From the NCBI GenBank assembly GCA_028565635.1, contig JAOXYB010072611.1:2992-23799 (forward strand): DNA of 20,808 nucleotides, written 5' to 3'. Under the pieces are notes generated by a model. The model had not been told where the DNA came from. It saw only the letters and a program-made list of their open reading frames with translations, and did not search any database. Position numbers and translations under genes: made by a program. Positions 10,525-20,731 of the stretch are shown here, one piece after another (the stretch's first letter is position 1; the number at the start of each line of letters is the position of its first letter). This DNA is from Phoronis ovalis. Lineage: Eukaryota; Phoronida; Phoronidae.

Positions 10525-12120
10525 TGTAGATAAGACGGTAAATTGAATGAACAATATTATTCAACAATAAATTCGCAGTTTTTTGGACCAACATAATTAG
10601 AAACCTGAGAATTATTGACCGGTATATTTATAATTAAGGCTCGAAAATCAGCCCTTTTCTGCGGCCATTTATAATTACTGCACCGTATAATGTTAAATTT
10701 CCTAAACCCGCGCTCCTAACGGCTGCAATCACTAAATATTTTGAATATATAAATTAAAATATATGTTTCAGAAAATTCTGTATCCGATTTTGCATAACAA
10801 TAAAAACCTGCTTTGTATGCGGTTAATATTTAAAACGTGTAAACAATGTATGCTTTATTTATAATAAATAAGCCGAACCATATTTGTATTATGGAATGTG
10901 TCATATGATGCACCTGAGCCTAGGTATCCCTGACTGCTGCACACCTGAAATGGTGGTTAACCAGACACGAGGTGAAATGAAGAGAAACTTAGATCCTGAC
11001 AAGAACAATTAATAAGATTAGAATTGCTATATGGAGGCGGGTCCAGGTCGGCTTCTATTCAGTGTTACTATCAAACTTACGTTTAATCGGACACTAAGTG
11101 AAATTTATAGAAAACTCTTAACTTTTGAGCGCAATGAAATTAAAAATTTGTACAAATGGATAATAAATCGGTTTTCCATTTCTAACATAACTCCATAGAG
11201 GGTTACACTTCTATACTACCATCCACACGTAATAAAAAATAACTTGACCAATAATTCTTCAGAAAGCTTCGATAAAGTTAAAAAACGCAGACTGGTATTT
11301 TATCAGCAAATAAGTGAAGTGATTTTCTGAAGAAAATTGGATAATTTTGTATACACTGAATACTAAGTTAATCTTTAAACCCCACACTTTTTCTCATCTT
11401 CTGCTCGACTTGTCTGGGTCCTATTCGGGACAAATATATAATACAAAAGGAATGTGAAAGACCACTCACTGATTTGTATTCAAAAATTGAAAAAAAGTAT
11501 GACTATTTTGGCTATTAACTTTTTTCAACGAAGTCTGTTGTTTATGCATGTACATTTCAAGAAGTTATCGATTTCATGTTTATGCAATGTTATTTTCTGT
11601 ACATTTAGTTTCATACTGAAAAGTAGGAATAATTCTACACCCTGGGATCTCGTACATGTGTGTATGCAGCTTACTACAACGTATAAATAGTTATATATAT
11701 ATATATATATATATATATTCATGAAATTTATCATGAAATGTACATGAATTATTTCGTAAAGCATTTATATATTTCAAATTTGTCAAACGCCCACGAAGCT
11801 ACAACGCATTTGAAAACAACTTAACATTATGTTATCATGAAAAATCAACAATATACTGTAAGCAGTTAACACGACTAGAAGGATGAGTAAGAATGAATCG
11901 AATCAGACGATCGAGTATAGAATAACAAAAAACGAAAATTAGTTGTTTATTCCGGTCATGTGCCGTACGTAAGTCGACGATATAGATAACAAAAAACAGA
12001 AATATTTTACGTATAGTACAGTCAACATTATCAAGTTCCGGAATTTAATACAAATCACTTGTTTTGTGTTCTTTATACCTTGTATTTATTGTTTTACTTT
12101 TTGTGTTTTTCTTATACTTT
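10525..12120. other. Intergenic, no supported gene
   Basis: The stretch 10,880-11,060 is less A/T-rich and holds a 35-codon ATG frame (10905-11012) with no recognisable product. A TA microsatellite lies at 11692-11718, followed by repeated CATGAAAT/CATGAA words. Two loosely similar 30-bp segments containing ATAACAAAAAAC lie at about 11913-11941 and 11977-12007. Nothing else stands out. Confidence 0.6.
11692..11718. repeat. TA dinucleotide microsatellite
   Basis: About 13 uninterrupted TA units, a self-complementary tract likely to be length-polymorphic. It is followed within 35 bases by three CATGAA words and the palindrome TTCATGAA. Confidence 0.95.
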
Positions 12121-12123
12121 GCA

Positions 12124-12210
12124 CAGGTGTGAGGTGAAGTTACAGTACCTCAAGGCAAGGATTACCTGTGGTTTTTCACCTGTCTTGAAAAATCCTAGTC
12201 CTAACACCTG
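12124..12210. promoter_or_regulatory. E-box / T-box / Runx motif cluster (candidate enhancer)
   Basis: Within 87 bp there are three CACCTG-type E-boxes (CAGGTG 12124-12129, CACCTG 12177-12182, CACCTG 12205-12210). The T-box half-site AGGTGTGA starts at 12126, and TGTGGTTT, the Runx consensus, lies at 12167-12174. The segment is visibly less A/T-rich than its flanks and lies about 4.2 kb upstream of the FoxL1 start. The words ACAGGTG and AGGTGAA also have inverted partners CACCTGT and TTCACCT, so a hairpin is possible. Enhancer function is inference from motif density alone. Confidence 0.25.
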
Positions 12211-14792
12211 TGAATACATTTTTAATTTACACATTTAACTAATTAAACAACGTTACTATTTTCATTAATGTCTGTATAAAAGCTTTCGGATCAGAAATGT
12301 GAACATAATGATGAAAAGTTTTATGTCATTATACTTTGGACATTTTTTAAATAGCCAATTGTACTTTTATTGTGCAGAATGTGTAATGATGAGTAAACTA
12401 AGCATGTATAAGGAGTGTAGCTATAATATAAACACTCTAGCTAGTATACATACCTGTTGTATACATTAAAACTTGCTAGGCACAAATGAAACGACATTCG
12501 CACAACATAATGTCATAATAAATCTGCACACGTCACACATTTATTTGGTTTTGCTGGGACATCCCATAAAACAAAGAACGTGTATGAATGTAATGTGAAT
12601 GATTTTAGCTGGTTGCCCATACGGCCATACCATTTGGACTATAATACACGCCGGCACAATAAACCCTACGTAGGGTCTACAAAGACAATTAAAATAAACA
12701 ATAAGACATTGTGAAAAGCTCAGGCGCACTGAGGCGCGCAAGTCTAAGCATTTTGAAGAGAGATGTTATGTAGAAAAGCTTGACCGAAGTAAATCCTCAA
12801 TGAACTGCGGGTAACAATATACAAGTACAAAACCCACATTATTACGTATATAACTGCTACGGAAATGTTAATTACAGGCATCAAGTTCATGTTTCAATAC
12901 AACTGACAATTAAAAGAATAATTTTCAAATTTAAAAAAATCACTGTTATATTTATCATTATTTGACTTTACATGTATCATTACGCTGTTGATAAACAGAG
13001 TTGTAAAACTTTATTTTGGGTCCTTAAAAAAGACCAGAAACTAGACATTGCTTTTGTTGAAAATAATTATGCATTTTTTTATGAATACAGTGGCCGACTC
13101 TCGATAAAAGGAGCCGTGTAACTCTACTATTTATTTTATGAGTCGAGATTTATTGTTTCTACATAAAACAAATTAACCGTGAAAATACCATCTGTTAATT
13201 TGTCAATATATTCTGTGAGTTTCTGAAAACTTTACAGTATGTTTTAAAAATATTTCATACCAAATATAAAAAAATGTTGATATTGAATGTCAGGAAAGTC
13301 GTTTAAGAAAACATCTTCGAAACAGTGATTTGTGTGGCATGCTTTATTACTGAAGAATACCGGACATCTTGCTTCATAAAGTATATTGTACTTTCGTGCG
13401 AAACATGTCATATGATTTTGCCGTTTGGTCTTATAAAATCTTTTTATTATCATTTCTCTTATGTATGTCTAAAAAGGTGTGTTTAGTTGGAAGTTCTCGC
13501 CTTTGGCTATATGCATGCATATAAGACCCGACGAGTCAATATTTGAAGTTTTAACCATTAAAAACCAACCATTTTAGTTTTTTTCTTCGGTTTATTTACA
13601 CGCATTGAATAGTGAACATATTTGGTGTTAAATAAAATAATTGAAAAATATTGAAAGATAATGTCGGACAATGTTTTTTTATTTACTTTTGGTTTATTTT
13701 TGGGGAAGTTTAAATTAGCTTCGAGCGAATTATCATAAAGAATCTATCATATTGTAAATTTAAAAAAGAAGTCATTAACATTTGACAATATTATAGTTTC
13801 CTTTCAATATTTGAGTACTCTTAATTTATTTCTTTATAAATATTGATAAATCTAAAACTTGTCATTTAAAAAAACAACCGTACATACCTACAATATAAAA
13901 GACATCTTATTCCTTTTTTGTCCAACTAGTACATCTACGATTACAATGCCCTTTACAACTAGCAAAACAGATATGTTAATGTCATGTATGTACAATTATG
14001 TATGTTCATTCTTAGCTCCATTGTTTGTGCTGAAATGCCGAAATCTGATTAATCAAAACGTTGTTGATAAATCGTGAATATTTCTTTTATTTAAAAAAAA
14101 ATGAAGGCAGAAGAATAATTTCATTCTAATAGATTTTTTAATGATTTTATTTGGAAATATTATTTTTTTTTTTAAATTAACCAGCAGTAGTTCCTTGATG
14201 TTCTGATTATAAACTTACAACGGAGAGGGAATGCTAACGAAGCAGAGGTGAACTAAATATATTAAGAGGCTCTTCAAGTGTTGAATAACATTAACTCAAG
14301 ATATTTAATAAAAGTATAATTAATTAAAGTCTATACACTTAACATTGTGTGAACAAACAGAAACGTTTACTAAACTGTTATTTAAGCACTTTGCTTAAAG
14401 TTCTATATAATCATGCGAAGGTTGACAAGTGCTTCGGAGGTAGAAAAGTAAACTAAATATAACTTATCTAAATCTTGATTGTAAATACACTAGACTAACA
14501 CAAGGCTACTGTACCTCAGCCGTTTAGAAATCCAGGAAAGAATCAACAATCCTAGTATAGAGGATTTGAGATTTGAGAAATGTTAAGAATTTTTCCGAAA
14601 TTAGCTCTAATATGCTGTTAAAATGTTTTGCAGGTTCTTTTGAATATTGAACATTTAATGAGTTTCTTTCTTGAATATTTTTTGTTGTACATGTGTATTG
14701 CTAAGAACAGGTATTAAATATATGAACGAGTAAATAGATATAACTGAACTACCAGTACCCACAATTCAACAATACAACGAAGGGATTTCCTT
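12211..14792. other. Intergenic, no supported gene
   Basis: A/T-rich noncoding DNA upstream of FoxL1. Visible structures are two perfect palindromes: ACCCTACGTAGGGT (12663-12676) and TATATGCATGCATATA (13508-13523). There is also an 11-bp stem with a three-base bulge at 13096-13144 (GACTC..ATAAAA pairing with TTTTAT-GAGTC). Open frames of up to 72 codons on both strands resemble no known protein. Confidence 0.6.
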
Positions 14793-14929
14793 GAATCTGG
14801 CTAGCTAACTGTATGCCAACACGGTCAATTGAACATTAGTTAAAATGTTAAACATTACGTAATTTATAAAAATAAACTGTAAAACTAAATTATGCAAAGC
14901 CAAAACAGCTTAACACCAAAGATGTTGTA
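14793..14929 (+). pseudogene. Decayed copy of the FoxL1 3' end
   Basis: This segment matches, in the same order and strand, the last codons and first part of the 3' untranslated region of the FoxL1 gene at 16450-17469. The best part is a 34-bp core, 14896-14929 against 17525-17558, with 32 identical bases. Upstream, ACTGTAAAACTAAATTA (14876-14892) matches 17482-17499 with one extra A in the latter. Further upstream, AATCTG..TAGCT.ACT..ATG..AACAC follows the coding end of FoxL1 with small gaps. About 17 bases between the two best blocks are missing from this copy. No forkhead-domain remnant is visible further upstream. It is either the stub of a tandem FoxL1 duplicate or a duplicated regulatory segment. 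Confidence 0.55.
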
Positions 14930-14947
14930 AGTAATTAATTACTTACA
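14926..14947. repeat. Perfect 22-bp palindrome with TAATTAATTA core
   Basis: The sequence from T14926 to A14947 is its own reverse complement, centred on GTAATTAATTAC. It directly abuts the duplicated FoxL1 3' segment. The core carries overlapping TAAT/ATTA words, the palindromic arrangement bound by paired-class homeodomain dimers. The left arm also spells a consensus splice donor, GTAAGT (14927-14932). Confidence 0.85.
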
Positions 14948-16021
14948 CACAGACATTCGCTTCAGAAAACTTCGCAGATAAATTAAAATTGAAACTAAGG
15001 CATGAGTCTTAATTACTCCTTTTTTATACGATAGCTTTACACAACAAAATCATCAAAACTATGAAATAAAATATTAAGATAATTTCTTTAGCTATCTTAG
15101 TTATAATAGTCCCAGTTATTACAGATATAATTATTATTGATATTACCGCTTAAAACTAATTATCTTGTTTTAATTAACGCGTGTAAAAATGTTACCAGGT
15201 GTATAACTCACAGGCCCGTGCGAGATAATTTACCGATTCTTAGAACAATTTCTTTTCCGCTTGAAATATTTAAAATAAATAAGCATTATATAGAATATAA
15301 TCCGAAATCGAACAAATTCCACCAAGAAATTTGTGTTCTTTCTAATGGGTAAGATTTGATTTTTCACTGCTGTAAAATTGTATAATTTCCGTTTTGATTA
15401 TGGAATTAGACATCGGAAAGTAATTGTTCCGCAATAAAACAAATACTTATTGCAAGTAGAATTATCGAATAAAAAATAAAGTACTTAGCATACATTTTGT
15501 TTTAACTATCGAAAACCAATTATTGATATATTTACCTATAGACCTCCTACCGACTTATATAAAAATAAAAGTACTCTTTTTCGATATAAATCTTGATATA
15601 ATGACGTTCTATTATCAATATTATCTATCCAAAACATATTTCCTGAATAAATCATTTTCAATTTTTACATTAACGTCCTATTCTATAGTGTTCTATTGTC
15701 TAGGTATATTTGAATGAACTAATAAAACTAATAGTTCTAATGATAACAATTTATTCATGCACAATTTAGCACGAATAAATATTTTCACACAAATTTAAGA
15801 ATGCAAGCAAGAACCTGTTCATTATTTTCGTGATAATGATTTTTATAAAAGAAAATGTCAGAATTTTATCTATTATTATAAGACACCTTGTATACAGCGT
15901 GTTCTAAAATCAATCCTCCACAATATATATTAATGGGTATTTACACAACAGTCGCTCAATTTCTCTTTTGTGCTATTTCAAAATAAACATTGCATGAAGT
16001 ATATGGGTGGGCTTTAGAATT
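14948..16021. other. FoxL1 upstream flank, no supported gene
   Basis: A/T-rich DNA with no recognisable gene. A 71-codon frame at 15137-15352 on the plus strand has a fairly even composition, but it starts at a non-ATG codon and resembles no family known to me. Confidence 0.55.
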
Positions 16022-16051
16022 CACGTTAATGTTTTATAAACATAAAACGTG
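16022..16051. promoter_or_regulatory. 30-bp imperfect dyad with a forkhead site
   Basis: CACGTT-A-ATGTTT-TAT-AAACAT-AA-AACGTG forms an interrupted palindrome with matching outer (CACGTT/AACGTG) and inner (ATGTTT/AAACAT) arms. It contains ATAAACA (16036-16042), a perfect RYAAAYA forkhead motif. It lies about 120 bp upstream of the FoxL1 TATA box, which suggests auto- or cross-regulation by a Fox protein. Confidence 0.35.
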
Positions 16052-16067
16052 ATACAGACTAGATTTT

Positions 16068-16170
16068 ATTGGTTAATATTAAACCTCTATTCTTTAACTG
16101 ACAACCGAGTGTATTCAACATTTATTTGCGTAACGGATGCTTTTGTTTTCCCGTCATTTAGCTTATAAAA
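16068..16170 (+). promoter_or_regulatory. Candidate FoxL1 core promoter (CCAAT and TATA)
   Basis: An inverted CCAAT box (ATTGG, 16068-16072) lies about 95 bp upstream of a good TATA box, TATAAAA (16164-16170). Transcription would then start near 16195-16200, giving a 5' leader of about 250 bases before the FoxL1 ATG. TATA-like words are common in this AT-rich DNA, so the assignment rests on spacing and on position just upstream of an intact gene. Confidence 0.4.
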
Positions 16171-16206
16171 ACATGAAAACATAGCAATATTTAAATACAC
16201 AATTTG

Positions 16207-16296
16207 ATGTGTAAACTACTTCTGAATATAAGAGGTTGGACATACACATTTAGTTTAGTTAGAAGTCGGACTCATCGGACGCATTTCACACCTTAA
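16207..16296 (+). other. Upstream ORF in the FoxL1 leader
   Basis: If transcription starts near 16195, the first ATG (16207) opens a 29-codon frame ending at TAA (16294-16296), before the FoxL1 start. Its context is weak (T at -3), so most ribosomes would scan past it, but it could dampen FoxL1 translation. The peptide resembles nothing I know. Confidence 0.25.
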
Positions 16297-16449
16297 TCTT
16301 GTGGTTTGACGGAAATTGAAAAGTTTCAAAACTGAATCAAGTGAAAGATAGAGACCTCGATACACCTATCAATCTACCAAGCAACATTTACCAGGCTTGA
16401 TACAGACACGCGATAATTAGTGGATAATTGGGACAATTTTTTAAAGATT

Positions 16450-17469
16450 ATGTCGGGACCAGCAGCTTTAGCCAGTCTTTACGCACGTCACTATGCCGTG
16501 GCCGATCCACGTTACGCAGCTGCGGCAGCGTATTCGAATCCAGCAAGTCTGTTTTATCCGCATGCTGGAGACTATAATCGAGCCTATGCCCTGAGCATGC
16601 TGGCAGAATTAGAGAGAAGGGAGCAACCTCAAAAGCCACCGTACTCATACATTGCTCTTATAGCCATGGCCGTAAAAAATGCTCCGGATCGCAAAATAAC
16701 TTTGAACGGTATTTACCAGTTTATTATGGACAGATTCCCGTATTATCACAGTAACAAACAAGGATGGCAAAACTCTATCCGTCATAATTTAAGTTTAAAT
16801 GACTGTTTTGTCAAAGTACCACGTGAGAAGGGTAAACCAGGTAAAGGAAATTACTGGACATTGGATGAAAATTGTGAAGATATGTTCGAAAATGGAAATT
16901 ATCGTAGGCGCAAACGTCGCGCAAAAGTACCGTACAGACCGTCTGATGGGTCATCACCGCAACATGATGGAGCAGACCACACATATGATGACGAAGAAGA
17001 AATTGTTGAAAATTTGGCGGGAAGCGAATCTGAAGCAGACGACAGTCAGCACGAATCAGCTAGTGAACAAGATAAGATGACATTATTTTCAATTGACAGT
17101 ATTATTGGCGAGAAAAAATCAGAAAATAACAATATAGAAAATAAAATCAAAGACTTGAACGAGCTGGAAAAGAAACCAAGCATATTTGACAAAATACCGA
17201 GCCCTCCACCAAAGATATCAGAAAGCAGACCAAGATTTCCAATGGGTTTTCCATTGGGAATGTATCCGGGAATGCTACCAGCTCATCCACTACCAAGCGC
17301 GGCAAACAGTCTTACAGGGTACCCAGGGAGTTTAAGCCCGCACTCAATGTCACCTTTCCTTAGATTTTCACCGTATGGAAATGGATACGTAAATCCGTTG
17401 CAGGTGTCTTTTCCTCACGGCACTGGAAAATCTGTAGCTGACTATGAACACTTAGAAAAGAAATTATGA
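16450..17469 (+). CDS. FoxL1: Forkhead transcription factor FoxL1
   Basis: An intact, intron-free gene of 339 residues encoding a nuclear DNA-binding protein. The frame is open back to a TAA at 16414-16416, but the first ATG is at 16450, with A at -3. The N-terminus is Ala/Tyr-rich. The forkhead domain covers about residues 60-158, from [16 protein letters not shown], through the recognition helix NSIRHNLSL (108-116), to [11 protein letters not shown], whose basic run (152-157) also serves as a nuclear localisation signal. [31 protein letters not shown] and [13 protein letters not shown] are the FoxL1 pattern; FoxC and FoxF differ there. An acidic stretch (about 173-208) follows. FSIDSIIG (213-220) is an eh1 motif that recruits Groucho/TLE co-repressors. 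The tail is Pro/Gly/Met-rich and ends DYEHLEKKL. In animals FoxL1 acts mainly in mesoderm and gut development. The lack of introns is usual for this subfamily. Another clustered Fox class is the only serious alternative. Confidence 0.95.
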   Translation: MSGPAALASLYARHYAVADPRYAAAAAYSNPASLFYPHAGDYNRAYALSMLAELERREQPQKPPYSYIALIAMAVKNAPDRKITLNGIYQFIMDRFPYYHSNKQGWQNSIRHNLSLNDCFVKVPREKGKPGKGNYWTLDENCEDMFENGNYRRRKRRAKVPYRPSDGSSPQHDGADHTYDDEEEIVENLAGSESEADDSQHESASEQDKMTLFSIDSIIGEKKSENNNIENKIKDLNELEKKPSIFDKIPSPPPKISESRPRFPMGFPLGMYPGMLPAHPLPSAANSLTGYPGSLSPHSMSPFLRFSPYGNGYVNPLQVSFPHGTGKSVADYEHLEKKL

Positions 17470-18080
17470 AATGACAATACTACTGTAAAAACTAAATTAA
17501 TTTTTGCACTTAAAAACAAATTGGAAAGCCAAAGCAGCTTATCACCAAAGATGTTGTACATAGTTTTTTTCTAGATATAAGCACTTGTTGTGTATTCACA
17601 ATTGTATATGTGTACAAAAATGCAAATCGTTATACTTTTTAATTTTTGCTTTATATTTCAAATACAATTATTTTATTTTCTGTCAACTTGTGAAAATGTA
17701 TGAATAAGATATAAGGTAGACACGTGTATCAGTAGATGCTGTAAGTTTTCGTCAATTCATTTTTAGAAGAATATTTTAGGAATTCATATGTAATCAGTGC
17801 TGTAGAGTGTATAGATTAAAAAAAAATTCTCGTGAACTTTTAAAGAAGAAATACGATAAGCGCTACTGTATAATCTTCATGAAATTAGTGCTAAAATGAA
17901 AATAAGCAGTATAACATATTTTGACTTGACGTGTTTATAAAAATACTTGTCGAGTGATGTAATAGACACTCTGTAGAAAGCTTCAAGGGTTTATACTCAA
18001 GAAAATTCCAAGTACTTGTTCGTTTGTATAATGTACAAGGCAAGAAAATAAATAAAAGTTGAATATCTATGATAAGATGT
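17470..18080 (+). other. FoxL1: FoxL1 3' untranslated region
   Basis: About 600 bases from the TGA to the tandem AATAAA at 18047-18056. The first 90 bases contain the segment duplicated upstream (core 17525-17558). Overlapping its end is TGTACATA (17555-17562), a perfect Pumilio response element (UGUANAUA) that is not preserved in the upstream copy. The rest is A/T-rich with several T-runs. The boundaries are inferred from signals, not transcripts. Confidence 0.55.
18047..18056 (+). terminator. FoxL1: FoxL1 polyadenylation signal (overlapping AATAAA)
   Basis: Two overlapping AATAAA hexamers (18047-18052 and 18051-18056) are followed within 25-45 bases by a T-rich stretch with TGTTTTATT. This is the first canonical signal after the FoxL1 stop. 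Confidence 0.6.
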
Positions 18081-20731
18081 TTTATTATTAGTTTATTTTC
18101 TAATATCAACATAAATTTAACCCTGAGTTTCCTGAAGATGACAGATGAAGAACACGAGGATTCTTAGATAGTCTGAAGCTAATTTAAAACTACATTTTTC
18201 AAACTGTTTTCTACGCCCCTGGAGAAAGATATTCATAACCACTCTAGATCTTTTATTTTAATTTTTATCATATTTTGCGACAACGCGCGAAAGGTGTTTC
18301 TTTTTTTAAGCTTTCTGGAACTTGGCGTACCCAGTAATGAATTTTTTTTTGTTATAAACTCTAATCTCTGTAAAGATATTTAATTCCCTGATAGTGCGTT
18401 AACAATTCATGTTTTTCTTTAAGAAACGATGACCATGGACATCTCTGTACATTCAAATCATTGCAAAAATTTGAGAAGCACAGACAACGAGAGTCCTCTC
18501 AATTGTCAGCAGCTAATATAAATTATACACCATTCACAGTTAAGATCAGGCCAAAATCATCTCACACTACCTTTCTTGGCGTTATGTGAACAGGCTGAAA
18601 AAAATATTTGTATACTTGATGTCTAAATTGTTTTTCAATGATAATACACATGATTTATCTGTTTTACTTTTATAGTAAATTTAAGTTTATTTTTTTTCTT
18701 TAAAGCAAACTATATATAATTATAAGCGGCATATCAATATAGAGCAAGGATATAAAATAGAGAGAGTGTTTAAATTTAAGTTGCGTGTATAATAAGTACA
18801 CGTACCTGACAATGCAAGTTTAATTCTCATACACTAGGATGTTATTGAAATGTTTTGGGAAATTTGTCGTTTTTACAAACATGTATTTGTTTTTAATGTC
18901 AAAGGTCTGATCAGATGGTTGAAAAAGGAATTCAGCGTTAAATGAGCTCATTTAATTTTTATTTTGTGATTGAAATTTATAAAATATTGCTTTTGTAAAT
19001 GTAAACTCCATTAGAGAGAATGGCTATTCTTATAATTTGAATTGCGAATGAACAGGGGTAAACATAAAAACAATTTGTGTTTATGTTATACACTTTTTAC
19101 CGTAAAAATAACACAACTTTTACATAAATTAACAAAACCTTGTTTATTTTTCTATGCAAAGGATCAGAAACAGTTTTGATAAGACAAAATTTTAAAAGTA
19201 ATGAAATACAAATTATATAATGGAAAGTTTCACGCCATTTTTATCCAAGAATGATTCAGTGCATGTATAGGCCTTTCAGAATTCCGTGCAGTTTAACTCG
19301 GACTATTCCCGTTTCTATTCCTCAAGCGTTTCACAAACATTAAACTGAATACATGTTCATCAATACTGGAGTAGAGTGTATAGTTTCTAAACATACATTT
19401 ATTGTGCAGCTTGAAAACAAAATATATTTTATCGGAAAATGGGACTTTATGCTCCGGGCAAAAACATAACATTTATATGGCCAAACAATTGCTATTGGTC
19501 GCCTCTAATGGAGGATTTGTTTTAAAATTTACATTGCCACAGTTGACGAACGCTAGAAACTTTTGAAAGATATCACTTACAGATCGAAAGCATTAGAGGT
19601 ACAATTTCACGACTTTAAATATAATGCATTAATGATTTACGAAATAAACTGATTACCGTTACTCATGAATTAATACAAAAGAGTTATAAATAAATTAAAT
19701 GAAAAGGGAACCTTTCATATATGGTTTAATTCAAAAAGGAAGTGTCTGTCTGCCAGTTTTAACTAGTGATTATAAGCATACGTTATTTTACTGTCTTGAT
19801 AAACTTGAAATAAATTAACTTTTTTGCTTGATACTGGCTTTATTTAAACAAGGTGCTTTATAATGTGAGAAGGGTTAAATGAAAACAATTTATACAAATC
19901 CGCCTTTTGTTATCAAATTGTAGATTTATTTAGTAAGACAGCTATAAGATGATGTAGTATTTCAATGTTTGCAGGAATGAAAATTTGATCAAAGTAATTC
20001 ACAACACACCTGAGATTCAAGCACAATAGTAACAAATCCAGTTCAACACCAGAAGCCTCCTAAAAGAAGTAAAGTTACAATTGAAGTTAGGAGTAAGACT
20101 GAGCGCTACTTTGAGCTAAAGATTTACATACACTCTTGAACCGGATAACTGATCCCCTTAAGGGGTCTCAAGAGTAGCTTTCTTTATATTTTATTATTAA
20201 ACGAATTTGTTTGATATTCTTAATGCCGAGCACGACCGTTTTCTCACACATTCTTTACTAAAAGGATTGTTATTCGTCAATAAAAGTTTGTTTCTCTTTC
20301 GAACTGTTGACATTTTCTTTTCATTTATAATTCAGAGTATCCATTGAACAACCTTATTTTTTATACGCCGTGTATGATTATTAGTTTACAAATGTATTCA
20401 AAAGATGGTTTTGTTTTCTTTATAAACCGCTATATGAAACACTAATGGACGTCTTTTGTATACCGATGTCTTAATTTGGTGCTGTGTCAATAAATAGGCT
20501 ATAATGCAGACAATTCACAATCTCGGGGGTGAACGTCAAACCCAAGATTCCAGGAAGAATTATGACTATAAAAAAAGCACGGAAATGCATTCGATCATGA
20601 AATTCACGAATTTTTGCACTTGTGACAAAACAGTAAACTTAGTATATTTGTCTTTCTTGCACTGTAATGTGTAAAAGGCATATATGCAGGGAACACTTCG
20701 CCATAGAGAAAATCTTTCCATGAGCTTCTTC
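18081..20731. other. Intergenic, no supported gene
   Basis: A/T-rich DNA downstream of FoxL1 with no recognisable coding sequence on either strand. The only structure I can point to is the inverted-repeat hairpin at 20132-20175, listed separately. If the ancient Fox cluster continues on this side, its next member lies beyond the window. Confidence 0.6.
20132..20175. repeat. Two-tier inverted repeat (potential hairpin)
   Basis: Outer arms ACTCTTGA (20132-20139) and TCAAGAGT (20168-20175) are perfect complements. Inside lies the perfect palindrome CCCCTTAAGGGG (20154-20165), extended by GA/TC around a one-base bulge. An 11-base unpaired segment on the left separates the two stems. It resembles neither a tRNA nor a histone stem-loop. 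Confidence 0.7.

Noticed and set aside
12541-12741. 66-codon minus-strand frame in a less A/T-rich patch
   Set aside because: No recognisable domain and no flanking signals; a frame this short is expected by chance.
15137-15352. 71-codon frame upstream of FoxL1 with fairly balanced composition
   Set aside because: It begins at a non-ATG codon, has no recognised motif, splice signals or partner exons, and its length is unremarkable for this much DNA.
16420-16449. N-terminal extension of the forkhead gene by ten codons starting at GTG
   Set aside because: GTG is not a normal initiation codon in animal nuclear genes. The first ATG of the frame, with A at -3, is at 16450.
16799-17080. 93-codon frame inside the Fox gene in another frame
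   Set aside because: Off-frame shadow of FoxL1; it has no family resemblance and does not start at an independent signal.
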